A stretch of 64,000 nucleotides of DNA, taken from NCBI RefSeq assembly GCF_014643735.1, contig NZ_BMKA01000001.1, positions 248,001 to 312,000 on the forward strand, in the 5' to 3' direction. Below the pieces are notes generated by a model. The model was not told the DNA's origin and made no database searches. It worked only from the letters and a program-made list of their open reading frames with translations. The stretch comes from Neptunicoccus cionae. GTDB lineage: Bacteria > Pseudomonadota > Alphaproteobacteria > Rhodobacterales > Rhodobacteraceae. This document shows positions 37,219 to 46,792 of the stretch, one piece after another; the stretch's first letter is position 1, and every line of letters starts with the position of its first letter. The position numbers and the translations under genes are program-made.

Positions 37219-38381
37219 TCAGTCCCCACCAATCAAATAACCCGCCCAATCCGCCAAGTATGGTTTGCGGCGTTCGAGGTAGTCCGCGCGGTTATAGGCA
37301 CCCTCCACATCGTTGACGGCGAAGTGTCCGAGGCAGGCCTCGGCCACTTCCCGGGCGCATTCTGTGCGTTCGGACAGCCATGTGCGCAATGTAGAGCGGA
37401 AACCGTGGGGGCGGGCTTCAAGGCCGCGCTCGACCATGTAGTTGCGCATGGACATCTTGTTCAGGGGACCGCCACGGCTGTTGGGAAAGAGATAGCCGTT
37501 CTGCTCTATCGCGCGGGCGAGATCGATCACGCGCAGGGCCTCATTGGACAGAGGCGCACGGAAGGGTTTGGTAAAGCCTTTGTGGCCTTTGACATGCTCT
37601 ACAGGTACCGTCCAGACGTCCTCGATGATCTGCTCAAGCTGCATGTTGTTGACCGCATTCGAACGCACTCCTGTCAGCATCAGCATGCGGAGCGCCAGTT
37701 CTGCGGGTGCGAACTCTCCGAGCGATTGGTAAGAGGCTGGTGCCTCAGCCCAGTCGAGCGCGGCGATATGGGTGACGGTGTGTCTTGGTGCACCGAGCAG
37801 GATGCGTGCTTGGTCAATGATGCCGAGGTTCACGTCAAAGCCTTTTGCGATGGCGTAGGTTAGGATCAGTTTTAGTCGGGACAAGGCCTTCTTTGCTGTG
37901 ACGGGAGAGGTCTCCCAGCCACGGGACAGTGCTTGCTTAATGTCATGTTGGTCAATCTAGACGACCGGCATCATTCCGAGATGGGGCAGAAGATGGTATT
38001 TGATCGGGCTGAACCACATCCCGTCCGACCCTTCATGCTTCAGCGTGGAGCGGTGGGCTTCAAATGCAGCATGGGCCAGAACATGGAACCGACCTTCCTG
38101 TGCACTTGCATGGTTTCTCTGTCGCCGCTTGATCTTGATTGGATCATCGCCGTTCGCCACAATCCGCCGCACATCATGGGCCGCTTTCCGCGCTTCTGCG
38201 AGAGACAGGAGGGGATAGGAACCAAGCCCCATCTCGCGCTGCCGACCGAGCAGCGAGAACCGGAAGGTCCATTGTGCCTGCCGCCTTTCTTCTTAAACAA
38301 CCATAACCCCTGTCCGTCGCAATGCTTGCCAGACGACAGGGACTTTAACTGTGCGACTGTAAAGAAATTCGATTTTGCCAT
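37219..38381 (-). pseudogene. P4-type tyrosine integrase, inactivated
   Basis: The N-terminus begins at ATG 38381 after GGAGGTAC (MAKSNFFTVAQLKSL, DUF4102 type). Near 38270 a single-base frameshift breaks the WTFRFSLLGRQREMGLGSYPLLSLAEAR segment, which continues in another frame. An in-frame TAG at 37957-37959 splits the core-binding part. The C-terminal catalytic domain (37219 to about 37884) is otherwise intact: TGVRSNAVNNM (first Arg), HGFRSTLRTW (H-x-x-R box), CLGHFAVNDVEGAYNR (H) and YLERRKPYLADWA. Only two lesions separate it from a full-length enzyme. Such integrases usually mark one end of a genomic island, here next to the IS-rich segment. Confidence 0.85.
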
Positions 38382-38670
38382 AAGGGTACCTCCGAAATAT
38401 CTACAAACGCAGATGGTACTGCCCGAACACTTCCGGACCGCGCTGAGACGCTACCGCACTCTTATTAAAGCACGATTTAAATCTCAGAGCGTTTGTGAGA
38501 GCGCTTGATACGAAGGATATACCCCTCCGGCGGGAGTATTTGGGGAAAATGGAGCGGGGGCGGCGTGTTGGGCGTGTCTTTTCTACCTGTCTGACGAATG
38601 CGATTGACGGGTTTTGAACGGTCAGGCTAACGTTCCGGAAAATAGCCTGTTGAGCGTTAAAGGAGTGAAA
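38382..38670. other. Region between integrase relic and aminotransferase gene
   Basis: About 290 bases. It contains the phrase CCCCTCCGGCGGGAGTATTTGGGG at 38520, a type of intergenic sequence I recall as common in Rhodobacteraceae. A likely promoter and the AAAGGAG site of the next gene lie at its end. No tRNA or clear attachment repeat is seen. Confidence 0.5.
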
Positions 38671-40059
38671 ATGAAACGGATTGACAACCACCTGCCCACC
38701 GCAGATTTGCAGCGGTTGGATGCGGCCCATCACCTCCATCCTTTTACTAATGGCGCGGAACTGGCCGAGAAGGGCGCGCGGGTGATCACACGGGCTGACG
38801 GGGTGATGCTGACCGACAGTGAGGGTGTTGAAATCCTCGATGGTATGGCGGGGTTGTGGTGTGTCAATCTTGGTTACGGGCGCAAGGAACTGGCCGAAGT
38901 GGCCGCCGCGCAGATGGCGCAACTGCCTTATTATAATACGTTTTTCCAAACTACCCATCCTCCTGTGGTGGCTCTATCAGCGCGGATTGCCGAGCTGGCG
39001 CCGGGCAATCTGAACCATGTATTCTTTGCGGGGTCAGGCTCGGAGGCGAATGACACAAACATCCGTCTTGTGCGTCACTATTGGGCGCTGAAGGGGAAGC
39101 CGGAGAAGAAAACCGTCATCAGCCGGAAGAACGCCTATCACGGGTCGTCTATGGGCAGTGGTTCTCTTGGCGGGATGGCTGGGATGCATGCGCAGGGCGG
39201 GATGCCGATCCCTGACATTACCCATATCGACCAACCTTACTGGTATGGTGAAGGCGGGGACATGGATCCCGCAGAGTTCGGTCTGGCCCGCGCCCGCGCG
39301 CTGGAGGCAGAGATCGACCGGATCGGGGAAGACAAAGTTGCGGCCTTTATTGCCGAGCCCATCCAAGGGGCGGGGGCGGTTATCATTCCGCCTGAAACCT
39401 ATTGGCCGGAGATCCAGCGTATATGCGACGAGCGGGACATCCTGTTGATCGCGGATGAGGTGATCTGCGGTTTCGGGCGGACCGGCAACTGGTTCGGTTC
39501 CCAGACCTTGGGTATCCGGCCTGATATTATGACCATCGCCAAAGGCTTGTCGAGCGGCTACCAGCCGATTGGGGGTTCGGTCCTGAGCGACGAGGTGGCC
39601 GAGGTGATTAGCTCGGATGAATTCGCCCACGGGTATACCTATTCAGGTCATCCGGTTGCCTGTGCGGTGGCGCTGGAAAATCTGCGACTGCTGGAAGAAG
39701 AGAAAGTGATCGAACATGTGCGCGACACAGCGGCCCCTTATCTGGCGCAAAAATGGCGCGAGATCGGCGATCACCCAATGGTCGGGGAAGCGCGTATTAT
39801 CGGAATGATGGGGGCGCTGGAAATGTCACCAGACAAGGCAAACCGTGCGCCGTTCAAGGCGGAAAAAGGCACGGTGGGTCTGCGATGCCGCGAGCGGTGT
39901 TTTGCCAACGGTCTGGTGATGCGTCATGTGGGGGATACGATGATTATTTCACCCCCGCTCATAATGACACCGGCCGATATTGACCTGCTGTTCGAGCGGG
40001 TGGTGAAATCTTTGGACGAGACCCTTGCAGGTCTCAAGTCCGATGGTTTGTGGGCCTAA
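38671..40059 (+). CDS. Class III aminotransferase (SpuC-like, putrescine or related amine)
   Basis: A PLP-dependent omega-transaminase of 462 residues. Substrate-side features include LWCVNLGYGRKELAEVA and AGSGSEANDTNIRL; the cofactor sites are YHGSSMGSGSLGGM, the Asp in IADEVICGFGRTG and the Schiff-base Lys in TIAKGLSSGYQPIG. The pattern is that of the aspartate aminotransferase family group that includes putrescine-pyruvate aminotransferase (SpuC). The start follows AAAGGAG. Two ureohydrolases and an alcohol dehydrogenase 7 kb away fit a polyamine-degradation theme, though they are not in the same operon. Confidence 0.87.
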   Translation: MKRIDNHLPTADLQRLDAAHHLHPFTNGAELAEKGARVITRADGVMLTDSEGVEILDGMAGLWCVNLGYGRKELAEVAAAQMAQLPYYNTFFQTTHPPVVALSARIAELAPGNLNHVFFAGSGSEANDTNIRLVRHYWALKGKPEKKTVISRKNAYHGSSMGSGSLGGMAGMHAQGGMPIPDITHIDQPYWYGEGGDMDPAEFGLARARALEAEIDRIGEDKVAAFIAEPIQGAGAVIIPPETYWPEIQRICDERDILLIADEVICGFGRTGNWFGSQTLGIRPDIMTIAKGLSSGYQPIGGSVLSDEVAEVISSDEFAHGYTYSGHPVACAVALENLRLLEEEKVIEHVRDTAAPYLAQKWREIGDHPMVGEARIIGMMGALEMSPDKANRAPFKAEKGTVGLRCRERCFANGLVMRHVGDTMIISPPLIMTPADIDLLFERVVKSLDETLAGLKSDGLWA

Positions 40060-40069
40060 GACGGCTGAT

Positions 40070-40300
40070 TTATGGAACCAGTTTGTCGCGGAAAACGTAA
40101 GCGACGATCTGGTCCCGTGAGATGTTATAACGGCTGCGCAGGGTTGCATCATCCATTTCATGCATAGCTTCGATGGTTTCTGCACGGGATGCGGCGAGTG
40201 TCAGGTCTTCCAGAAAATCCAGGACAGCTACACCTGTTCCACGGATGGCGGCCCAAATCGTGCTGCCTAGGTTCGGTTTTGTGTCTGTTATATAAGCCAT
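40070..40300 (-). CDS. DUF1127-like small protein
   Basis: A 76-residue protein beginning MAYITDTKPN. The C-terminal part RYNISRDQIVAYVFRDKL and the ATLRSRY stretch resemble the short Arg/Tyr-rich DUF1127 domain widespread in Rhodobacterales, where such proteins have been linked to small-RNA and phosphate or stress responses. A GAAAGGA site lies upstream of the ATG. It converges with the aminotransferase gene. Confidence 0.65.
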   Translation of the reverse strand: MAYITDTKPNLGSTIWAAIRGTGVAVLDFLEDLTLAASRAETIEAMHEMDDATLRSRYNISRDQIVAYVFRDKLVP

Positions 40301-40500
40301 ATTCAATCCTTTCACTCCGTGTCAGGAGCCTGTCATATTGTTGATGTTTAAATGGGATCTGGAAGGCGTTTGGACAACGCACAATCCGTTAAAGCCGATA
40401 TGTGTATTTTGCATGGCTGGGACGGTTTTGTGGGATATCCGCGACATCGCGTTGTGCCTGACGCATGGATGCGGCATTAAAAGCGCAAAGGAGTTGTTGT

Positions 40501-41538
40501 ATGTTGGACGCGGGGATTAGGGCCATTCTGGACGCTTTGGGCGTCGCTGTATTTGTGGTCGACAGCAACCAGACCATCGTATTCCGCAACGAATCCGCGG
40601 TCAGTTTATTTGGGACGGGCACGCAGGGGCGTAAGCTCGCCCATTATGTGCCGAACAAACGCTGCATCCGCGCGGTTGAGGACACGATCGATGAAGGCGG
40701 CCAAGCCAAGGTGGATGTGCGGCTGCAACTGGTTGTCCCAACGACATTTTCCATGACTGCAGTGCGGGTTGATCCGGATGCAAGCCGCTCTGATGCGCTG
40801 GTCGTGGTAAGCTTTGAAGACGTCAGCCACATTGAAGAAGCCGAGCAGATGCGGTCTGATTTTGTGGCAAACGTCAGCCATGAATTACGCTCTCCTCTGA
40901 CTGCGCTGTATGGATTTATTGAAACACTTCAAGGGCCTGCGCGGTCTGATCCGAAAGCCTCGGACAGGTTTTTACACCTGATGGAGAAAGAAGCTGCGCG
41001 GATGGCACGGCTGATAGATGACCTTCTGTCCCTGTCCAAATTGCAGTCCGAAGAGAAATACGCGCCGACCACGGTGGTGGATTTGCGGCCGGTGCTGGAA
41101 CGGCTGAGCGCGTCTCTCGAACCGATACTGGACCGTGAGGAAACTACGGTAAAGCTGGATATTCCCACGGATCTGCCAGAGGTCATCGGCATCACCGACG
41201 AATTGACGCAAGTTTTTGCAAACTTGATCGAAAATGCCGCGAAATATTCCCGCAACGGTGCTGTGGTGTCGATCAAGGCCAGCGTGGATGATGTGGAGCC
41301 GGACATGGTGCGCGTTTCTGTCAGCGATCAGGGCGAAGGGATTGCGCCCGAACATATCGCCCGCCTGACAGAGCGGTTTTACCGGATCGACAAGGGGCGG
41401 TCCCGCGATAAGGGCGGCACCGGATTGGGGTTGGCAATTGTGAAGCATATCCTGATGCGCCACCGCAGCCGGTTACAGATTGACAGTACTGTTGGCGTTG
41501 GTAGCCGTTTTTCCGTGGTGATACCCCGCGCCATGTGA
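40501..41538 (+). CDS. phoR: PhoR-like sensor histidine kinase
   Basis: A 345-residue kinase with an N-terminal PAS-like domain (residues about 5-110: ILDALGVAVFVVDSNQTIVFRN) and no membrane segment. The HisKA domain has His127 in NVSHELRSPLTALYGF. The ATPase domain has N-box ENAAKYS, G1 DQGEGIAPEH and the F/G2 region FYRIDKGRSRDKGGTGLGLAIVKH. The best match in memory is the phosphate-regulon kinase PhoR, but no phoB, pst or phoU gene is in the window, so the assignment is by domain pattern only. ATG follows AAAGGAG. Confidence 0.8.
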   Translation: MLDAGIRAILDALGVAVFVVDSNQTIVFRNESAVSLFGTGTQGRKLAHYVPNKRCIRAVEDTIDEGGQAKVDVRLQLVVPTTFSMTAVRVDPDASRSDALVVVSFEDVSHIEEAEQMRSDFVANVSHELRSPLTALYGFIETLQGPARSDPKASDRFLHLMEKEAARMARLIDDLLSLSKLQSEEKYAPTTVVDLRPVLERLSASLEPILDREETTVKLDIPTDLPEVIGITDELTQVFANLIENAAKYSRNGAVVSIKASVDDVEPDMVRVSVSDQGEGIAPEHIARLTERFYRIDKGRSRDKGGTGLGLAIVKHILMRHRSRLQIDSTVGVGSRFSVVIPRAM

Positions 41539-41669
41539 CTTTACCGCTGACTGTGTGAATAATCCGTTAATAGGGAACGGGCAGATAACTTGTGTTTGAC
41601 ACAAATGCCGGTTCTGCCGTCTGATACTTCCAAACATTTACGTAATTTGCATTTTAAGGACGTATCGGG

Positions 41670-43760
41670 ATGGATTTCAGCTGGAGCGCGCCGCAGGAAA
41701 CAACAGTCGTGGACGGGTATCTCGACTGGTTCGATCACGTATACCAGCCCCCCGGCGGCGGGGCGCTTGGCTATCGGCCCTTGCTGGTGCGGGTGAAACC
41801 GACAGGACGGCCTGCAACACTGCTGAAAACGCTGCGCTGGTTGAAACGCAAGCTCGACAGCGCGGGGCAGGGTGCGGATTTCCTTATGGACGGTGTCGAA
41901 CAAACGTATCTTGACCGGTTGCTCGATAATCCTCCAGCTAATGACGCTGCGCCCGATCTGTTTTTGCACGTCTCCAAAGCGTTGGGAGATTTCGGGGGCG
42001 ATTATGGCAAATGGCTGGAACCCCTGCCCAACGGGGCGGCGCGGCCGCCAGAGCCTTCCGCACCAACGCCATCGGGCGGAACACCGCGACCAGCACCGGT
42101 TGTGGCGGTGATCGACGATGCAATCGGTTATCTGAACGCGCGGTTTGCAACCGGACCGGCGCAACATCGCAAGACGCGCTTGGCGGCTGTTTGGTTGCAG
42201 AGCGAGGATCGTATCGTGGATGACGGCGGACAAATCGGGATGACTTGCGGGCGCGTTCTTAAGTCGGACGACATTAACACGCTGCTGGCGCAGGGGGGCA
42301 AGCTGGACGAGTCGGCGCAATATAGTGCGATGAACAAGGCGCTTTATGACCATCAGATCAGTCCGGTCTGGCATGGTATTACGGCGGGGGGCGGCTCTGA
42401 ACTGGCTAGCACACACGGCACGATTGTTGCGGATATTGCTGCGGGGGCTGATCCGCAAGACGCTACGGACAAGCTTTGTGAATGCCCGATGCTGGCCGCG
42501 CAATTGCCGCCCCAAGCGGTGGAGGATACGTCCGGAGCGAAATTGCAGCCCTATGTTGTGCGCGCTTTGCGCTGGATTATCTGGCAGGCGGACAGCTTGC
42601 AGGTTGACGGTCAGCACCGCCCGCTGGTGGTGAATATCTCCCTTGGTGTGCTGGCGGGGTCTAAAGATGGCACCAGCCTGATAGAGCGTCAGATCGCCGC
42701 CGAGATTTATCGGCGTGAAACCCGCACGGGCAGCCCGATGCGGGTGGTCTATGCCTTTGGGAATGACGGTTTGACTCGACAGGTCGGCTCGATTGATCTG
42801 GTGCCGGAGACGCCGCAATCGGTGACCTTGCGGGTGCAATCCGAAGACTACACCCCAAGCTTTGTCGAAGTGCGCCCCGATGATCCAACGGCGCTGACAC
42901 TTGGGATCGAGAGCCTGTTGTCTCAACCGCTTGCGCTAGGGGAAATTCCTGCCGGTCATTGTGTGTCCCTTGCCCGTGGCGCAGGTCCGGCGGTTGCCCG
43001 CATTTATGCGATTGGCCCGCAAGATTTGGACGGGGGCGGGCAGGCGGCGGGATATTACCTGCTGGCGATTGCTCCGACGGCCAGTTTCGAGGGGGGCAAG
43101 CCAATCGCGCCGAGCGGGCCTTGGCGGTTGTCCCTTGGTACAGATACAGCAGCGCAGAGCGTGCGGATTGAGGTCCAGCGGGACGATCGGCCCTTGGGGT
43201 TTCAAGCACTGGCTCGGCAATCCTATCTGGATGACACGTCTTTGTGGGATTGGAAGCCGCCGCAGAAGACCCCTTATGCGCCGAAAGCAGATGGTCCGGT
43301 TACGCGAATCGGGACGGAATCCGGCTGGTTGTCCGCTGGTATGCCCAAGCAGGTCTACTGCGTTGGCGCGGCCTTGTGTGACACCGGCTTTGCCGCGCCT
43401 TATTCCGCTACGGGCGGTCCGGCGTCTGCGAAAGAGCCCAGTATTTCGGCCATTGGCGACAGCAGCTGGACCCTACGCGGCGTCTTGGCGAGCGGTACGC
43501 TGAGCGGCAGTGCGACTGTGATGTCAGGTACGTCTGTGGCAGCGCCCCAGATCACGCGGCAGCTGGCACTGTTGTTTGCAGGCGGCGCGGACATTGGGCC
43601 GTGGCACCCGCCCGCGGATAACGCCGCGCGGGAGATGGCAGCGCTCGGGGCGCTCGACTGGTCTTTTGCGCCGCAATATGAACTGGACCAGCTTGGCCCG
43701 CTTAATGTTTCTGGAGAGGCAGGGTTACGGCCCCGCCTTGATGACGGGTACCGCCCTTAG
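41670..43760 (+). CDS. S8 (subtilisin-family) serine protease, cytosolic type
   Basis: A 696-residue peptidase with the full catalytic triad: Asp149 in VVAVIDDAIG, His249 in STHGTIVADIAAG and Ser622 in SGTSVAAPQ, plus the oxyanion Asn in YAFGND. There is no signal peptide or propeptide; an N-terminal unknown region of about 140 residues and a long insert between His and Ser (about residues 370-560) set it apart from secreted subtilisins. AAGGACG precedes the ATG. It is convergent with the collagen-like PAP2 gene. Its target is unknown; cleavage of the neighbouring protein is speculation. Confidence 0.88.
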   Translation: MDFSWSAPQETTVVDGYLDWFDHVYQPPGGGALGYRPLLVRVKPTGRPATLLKTLRWLKRKLDSAGQGADFLMDGVEQTYLDRLLDNPPANDAAPDLFLHVSKALGDFGGDYGKWLEPLPNGAARPPEPSAPTPSGGTPRPAPVVAVIDDAIGYLNARFATGPAQHRKTRLAAVWLQSEDRIVDDGGQIGMTCGRVLKSDDINTLLAQGGKLDESAQYSAMNKALYDHQISPVWHGITAGGGSELASTHGTIVADIAAGADPQDATDKLCECPMLAAQLPPQAVEDTSGAKLQPYVVRALRWIIWQADSLQVDGQHRPLVVNISLGVLAGSKDGTSLIERQIAAEIYRRETRTGSPMRVVYAFGNDGLTRQVGSIDLVPETPQSVTLRVQSEDYTPSFVEVRPDDPTALTLGIESLLSQPLALGEIPAGHCVSLARGAGPAVARIYAIGPQDLDGGGQAAGYYLLAIAPTASFEGGKPIAPSGPWRLSLGTDTAAQSVRIEVQRDDRPLGFQALARQSYLDDTSLWDWKPPQKTPYAPKADGPVTRIGTESGWLSAGMPKQVYCVGAALCDTGFAAPYSATGGPASAKEPSISAIGDSSWTLRGVLASGTLSGSATVMSGTSVAAPQITRQLALLFAGGADIGPWHPPADNAAREMAALGALDWSFAPQYELDQLGPLNVSGEAGLRPRLDDGYRP

Positions 43761-43767
43761 GGTCGCG

Positions 43768-44907
43768 CTAGCTCCATTCTGCCGCTGCGGCATCCCAGAG
43801 TTTTGACAACAGGTTTTCCCGCCCTGTCGCGGGCAGTGGGATCTCGGTTCGGGTGATGGTGGGATCATTGCTGCCCGGCATGGTTTCCCCCAGAAGCGAC
43901 AGGTTGAAATCCCCCTGAAATGCCCCGCCGTTAAAAGCATAGGCAGAGGTTTTATCGGCCTGACTGCAATAGTTCATGATAAATTCCGCAATCGCGATGC
44001 CAAGGGTCGCGCCTGCAACGCTGTCGGTCGGAAAGTGAACGCCAGCCACAGTCCGGTTCAACGCAATCCGCGCCGACAGACGGTAGGCGGGCAGCTGATC
44101 CTGCACGCCTTGCACAGGTGACTGGAAATCCGGATCGCTTAAACGGGCAAGCAGGGTCGCGGCAGCGAAGCTTTCGGTGGCGTGACCGCTTGGCCACGCG
44201 GGATGATCCGGAGAGGCGATCATCGGCTGGACCTCTTGCGCAAAGGCGATCGGGCGGGGGCAGTCAAACAACTGCTTCAGCCGCATCTCGCAGACCTGAC
44301 AACTGCGCTGCACCAGCGCCAGCAGTTCCAGCGTCCATTTGTGGGTATCGTTCGACAGATAGCTGAGCGCGCCGAAATAGGGTGTCAGATCACCGATCTG
44401 AGACTGAATTTCCGCCTGACGGTCAAACCGCAGATCGGCAGCGGTGCGCAAATAGTAGAGTTGCTCTTCAAACTGGGGCAGTCCGGGGCGCGTCAGGGTG
44501 ACAATCGGTGTCAGGGTTGTGCCGTCCTGAAAGCTTACGCCTGCTTCATTGTGGGTGACGGTGTTATCGACCCGCAAAAGGCCCATGATCTCGGCAAGGA
44601 TCGCCGCGGAGCGCGGGTAGCTGCCCATCTTCTTGAAGGTGCGCCACTGTCGCGCGGCACTGCTGCCGTTGCCTGTTTGATAGGATACGGGGCGTTTCGG
44701 GGTGCCGTCCCAGAACCGTTGGGTGCCGTCCCGCGTGGTGATCAGTCCAGTGCCCAGATACGCAGAGCCGCCCTGACCTTGAGGCCCCTGCGGCCCTTGG
44801 GGGCCTTGCGGTCCCTGCGGGGTTTGTGGGCCTTGCGGACCTTGTGGGCCCTGCGGACCTTGGGGGCCTTGCGGACCCTGTGGGCCTTGTGGTGTATAGA
44901 TTGCCAT
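43768..44907 (-). CDS. PAP2 / vanadium haloperoxidase-fold enzyme with collagen-like N-terminus
   Basis: A 379-residue fusion. Residues 5-47 are collagen-like: TPQ, seven GPQ units, TPQ, four GPQ units, then GQGG. Residues about 80-310 form a PAP2 or vanadium haloperoxidase fold with the phosphate/vanadate site: Lys211 and Arg218-Pro219 in [13 protein letters not shown] at 239-242, Arg285 and His291 with Asp295 in [12 protein letters not shown]. The enzyme is either a phosphatase or a halide peroxidase; sequence alone does not decide. No Sec signal precedes the repeats. The ATG at 44907 follows AAAGGAG. Divergent from a SARP-like regulator and convergent with the S8 protease. Confidence 0.85.
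   Translation of the reverse strand: MAIYTPQGPQGPQGPQGPQGPQGPQGPQTPQGPQGPQGPQGPQGQGGSAYLGTGLITTRDGTQRFWDGTPKRPVSYQTGNGSSAARQWRTFKKMGSYPRSAAILAEIMGLLRVDNTVTHNEAGVSFQDGTTLTPIVTLTRPGLPQFEEQLYYLRTAADLRFDRQAEIQSQIGDLTPYFGALSYLSNDTHKWTLELLALVQRSCQVCEMRLKQLFDCPRPIAFAQEVQPMIASPDHPAWPSGHATESFAAATLLARLSDPDFQSPVQGVQDQLPAYRLSARIALNRTVAGVHFPTDSVAGATLGIAIAEFIMNYCSQADKTSAYAFNGGAFQGDFNLSLLGETMPGSNDPTITRTEIPLPATGRENLLSKLWDAAAAEWS
44780..44896. repeat. Collagen-like coding repeat (Gly-Pro-Gln triplets)
   Basis: On the minus strand, 9-base units of the form GGNCCNCAR encode tandem GPQ triplets, interrupted once by TPQ. Codon usage varies between units, so the tract is not a perfect DNA repeat, though slippage could still change its length. 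Confidence 0.85.
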
Positions 44908-44985
44908 AAACCAAACTCCTTTAAACAATTGCTACATTGAATGAACTGACAGGGATTATGTCAAATCATCGCTGCAAACTGCTGC
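44908..44985. promoter_or_regulatory. Shared divergent promoter region
   Basis: 78 bases between the PAP2-type gene and the regulator gene. Both ribosome sites and two promoters must fit here, unless the regulator starts further in. Nothing more specific, such as an operator repeat, is clear. Confidence 0.4.
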
Positions 44986-46686
44986 ATGTATTCACGATTA
45001 ATTCACACTCATGCGAAACACCTGCTAAGATACCACCATTGGATGCAAACCCTGACAGGGGTTCAAGTCCAAGCGTACTTAAGGGCGAATTTTAGCGTTG
45101 TGACCAATTCATTATCAATCCAAACCATAGGACCACTGCAAATTCTGGGTCCGGACGGCGAAATCCTGACGCCCAAAGGGGCGAAGTCTTGCGCGTTATT
45201 GGCCATTCTTGCGTTGACCGACGGGAAGGCGCGGCCAAGACGTTTTTTGGAGGAGAAACTGTGGAGCGGGCGTGATCCTGAACAGGCGGGGCAAAGCCTG
45301 CGTCAGGAGTTGACCCAGATCCGCAAGGCACTCGGGGTGTATAAATCCTGTTTTGTGGTGGATCGTACCACGGCTCGTTTGGACGCCGCGGCTGTGGACG
45401 TGGACTGGGATAATGCAAGAATTAGCACAGATGACACGCGCGAGTTGCTTGAAGGCCTTAGCGTTCGTGACCCTGCCTTTGAAGACTGGCTTGGCGAAGT
45501 GCGCGAAGCCTTTGATCGCCGCAAGACGGCGCTTGCTGCACGCAGCCACGGATTGATCTTACGCACCCGCAGAAGCAACGGGCCGGAAGGGTCCAAAAGC
45601 ATCCTGAGCGAGGTTCTCGCGGATCAAATCGGCCAGAATATAGCTGAACAGGTGCGTGCGTGGCGGCAGGTTAACGTGCGCATGGCAGAATCCGATCAGG
45701 ACGAAGCCGAAATTGAGATCAGCGCGCATGTGGCCGAAGAAGACGGAAAAAGCCTTGCCTTTATCCGTCTGATCCATCCCGCAACGGGGCGTGTGCTGCA
45801 CACACAAAAGGCGCTGGTGAACAGTGGCGCTTTGCAAGCGGCGAGCGAGGATTTGCTGGCCGATATAACCATTGAAGCTGCGGAAAAGACGCTTGATGCG
45901 ATGGGCAAGGCGTTCCCGTCGGAACGGCCCGAACTGGCATCGGCCGCAATGGCGCGGCGGGCGGTGCGGGAAATGGAGAGCTTTGAAGCGGGGCGTCTGG
46001 ATATTGCGGAGCGTCTGTTGGACAGTGCCTTTGATATTGATCGCAACGGGTTGTTTCTGGCGTGGCAAAGCCTGCTAAAAACCATCCGCCTGACTGAACT
46101 GCTTAGCACAGATGCGCAGGCGGATATGGCGGTGATCGAAGAACTGAACCGCAAGGCGATGGAACTGGACGGGGAAAACCCGCTGGTGCAGGCTTTGGTC
46201 AGTCAGGTGCAGGTCTTGATGTTCGCAGACCTCGGTGCGGCTAACGCGGTGGCGCAGCAGCGGCTCGATCCAAACCTGTCGGGCGCGTTTTCGATGGTAT
46301 CACTGGCCAGCGCGAATATGTGGGACGGGGACAGTGAAGCCGCCTATGCGCTAACGAAAAAAGCGACATCTGTGGCGGGGCGATCCAGCTTCCATCACTG
46401 GTGGGATACGTTCCACTGCATCAGCTGTATCGCTTCCGGGCGCTATGAAGAGGCGATCCGCTTTGGGGAATCCGCGCGTAAGACGGCGCCGAACTTTCGT
46501 CCGCCGCTGCGCCATCTGCTAGCACTGTTCGCCCACACGGGGGAGCGGGAAAAGATGCACATCGTGGCGGACCAGTTGAAGCGGCTGGAACCCGATTTCT
46601 CGCTCGAACGGTTCAAATCGGACGAGGCCTATCCCGTGCGCACCCTGCGCCATGCCAATCTGCTGGATTTCCCGATCGACGACTGA
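44986..46686 (+). CDS. SARP/BTAD-like transcriptional regulator
   Basis: The N-terminal part (about residues 45-145 from this start) has the winged-helix pattern of OmpR/SARP activators: IQTIGPLQILGPDGEILTPKGAKSCALLAILALTDGKARPRRFLEEKLWSG followed by SLRQELTQIRKALG. The rest is helical, TPR-like and has no ATPase. Starts at 44986 (ATG), 45043 (ATG) or 45100 (GTG) are possible; none has a clear ribosome site, so the N-terminus is uncertain. It is divergent from the collagen-like PAP2 gene and shares an 80-base promoter region with it, so it likely controls that gene. Confidence 0.75.
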   Translation: MYSRLIHTHAKHLLRYHHWMQTLTGVQVQAYLRANFSVVTNSLSIQTIGPLQILGPDGEILTPKGAKSCALLAILALTDGKARPRRFLEEKLWSGRDPEQAGQSLRQELTQIRKALGVYKSCFVVDRTTARLDAAAVDVDWDNARISTDDTRELLEGLSVRDPAFEDWLGEVREAFDRRKTALAARSHGLILRTRRSNGPEGSKSILSEVLADQIGQNIAEQVRAWRQVNVRMAESDQDEAEIEISAHVAEEDGKSLAFIRLIHPATGRVLHTQKALVNSGALQAASEDLLADITIEAAEKTLDAMGKAFPSERPELASAAMARRAVREMESFEAGRLDIAERLLDSAFDIDRNGLFLAWQSLLKTIRLTELLSTDAQADMAVIEELNRKAMELDGENPLVQALVSQVQVLMFADLGAANAVAQQRLDPNLSGAFSMVSLASANMWDGDSEAAYALTKKATSVAGRSSFHHWWDTFHCISCIASGRYEEAIRFGESARKTAPNFRPPLRHLLALFAHTGEREKMHIVADQLKRLEPDFSLERFKSDEAYPVRTLRHANLLDFPIDD

Positions 46687-46792
46687 TCTGCCGGGCTGAC
46701 GTTAAACAGTTTTCTGAACCGCCCTGCCAAAGCGGGCTTGTCTTTTGCGCCGCGTGTGCAAAAGCTGTGGCCAAACAGCAGAAAGGCGCATC

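Noticed and set aside
29709-38534. CCTCCGGCGG on both sides of the accessory region as attachment repeats
   Set aside because: This short phrase is part of an intergenic sequence common in Rhodobacteraceae and is not specific evidence of integration.
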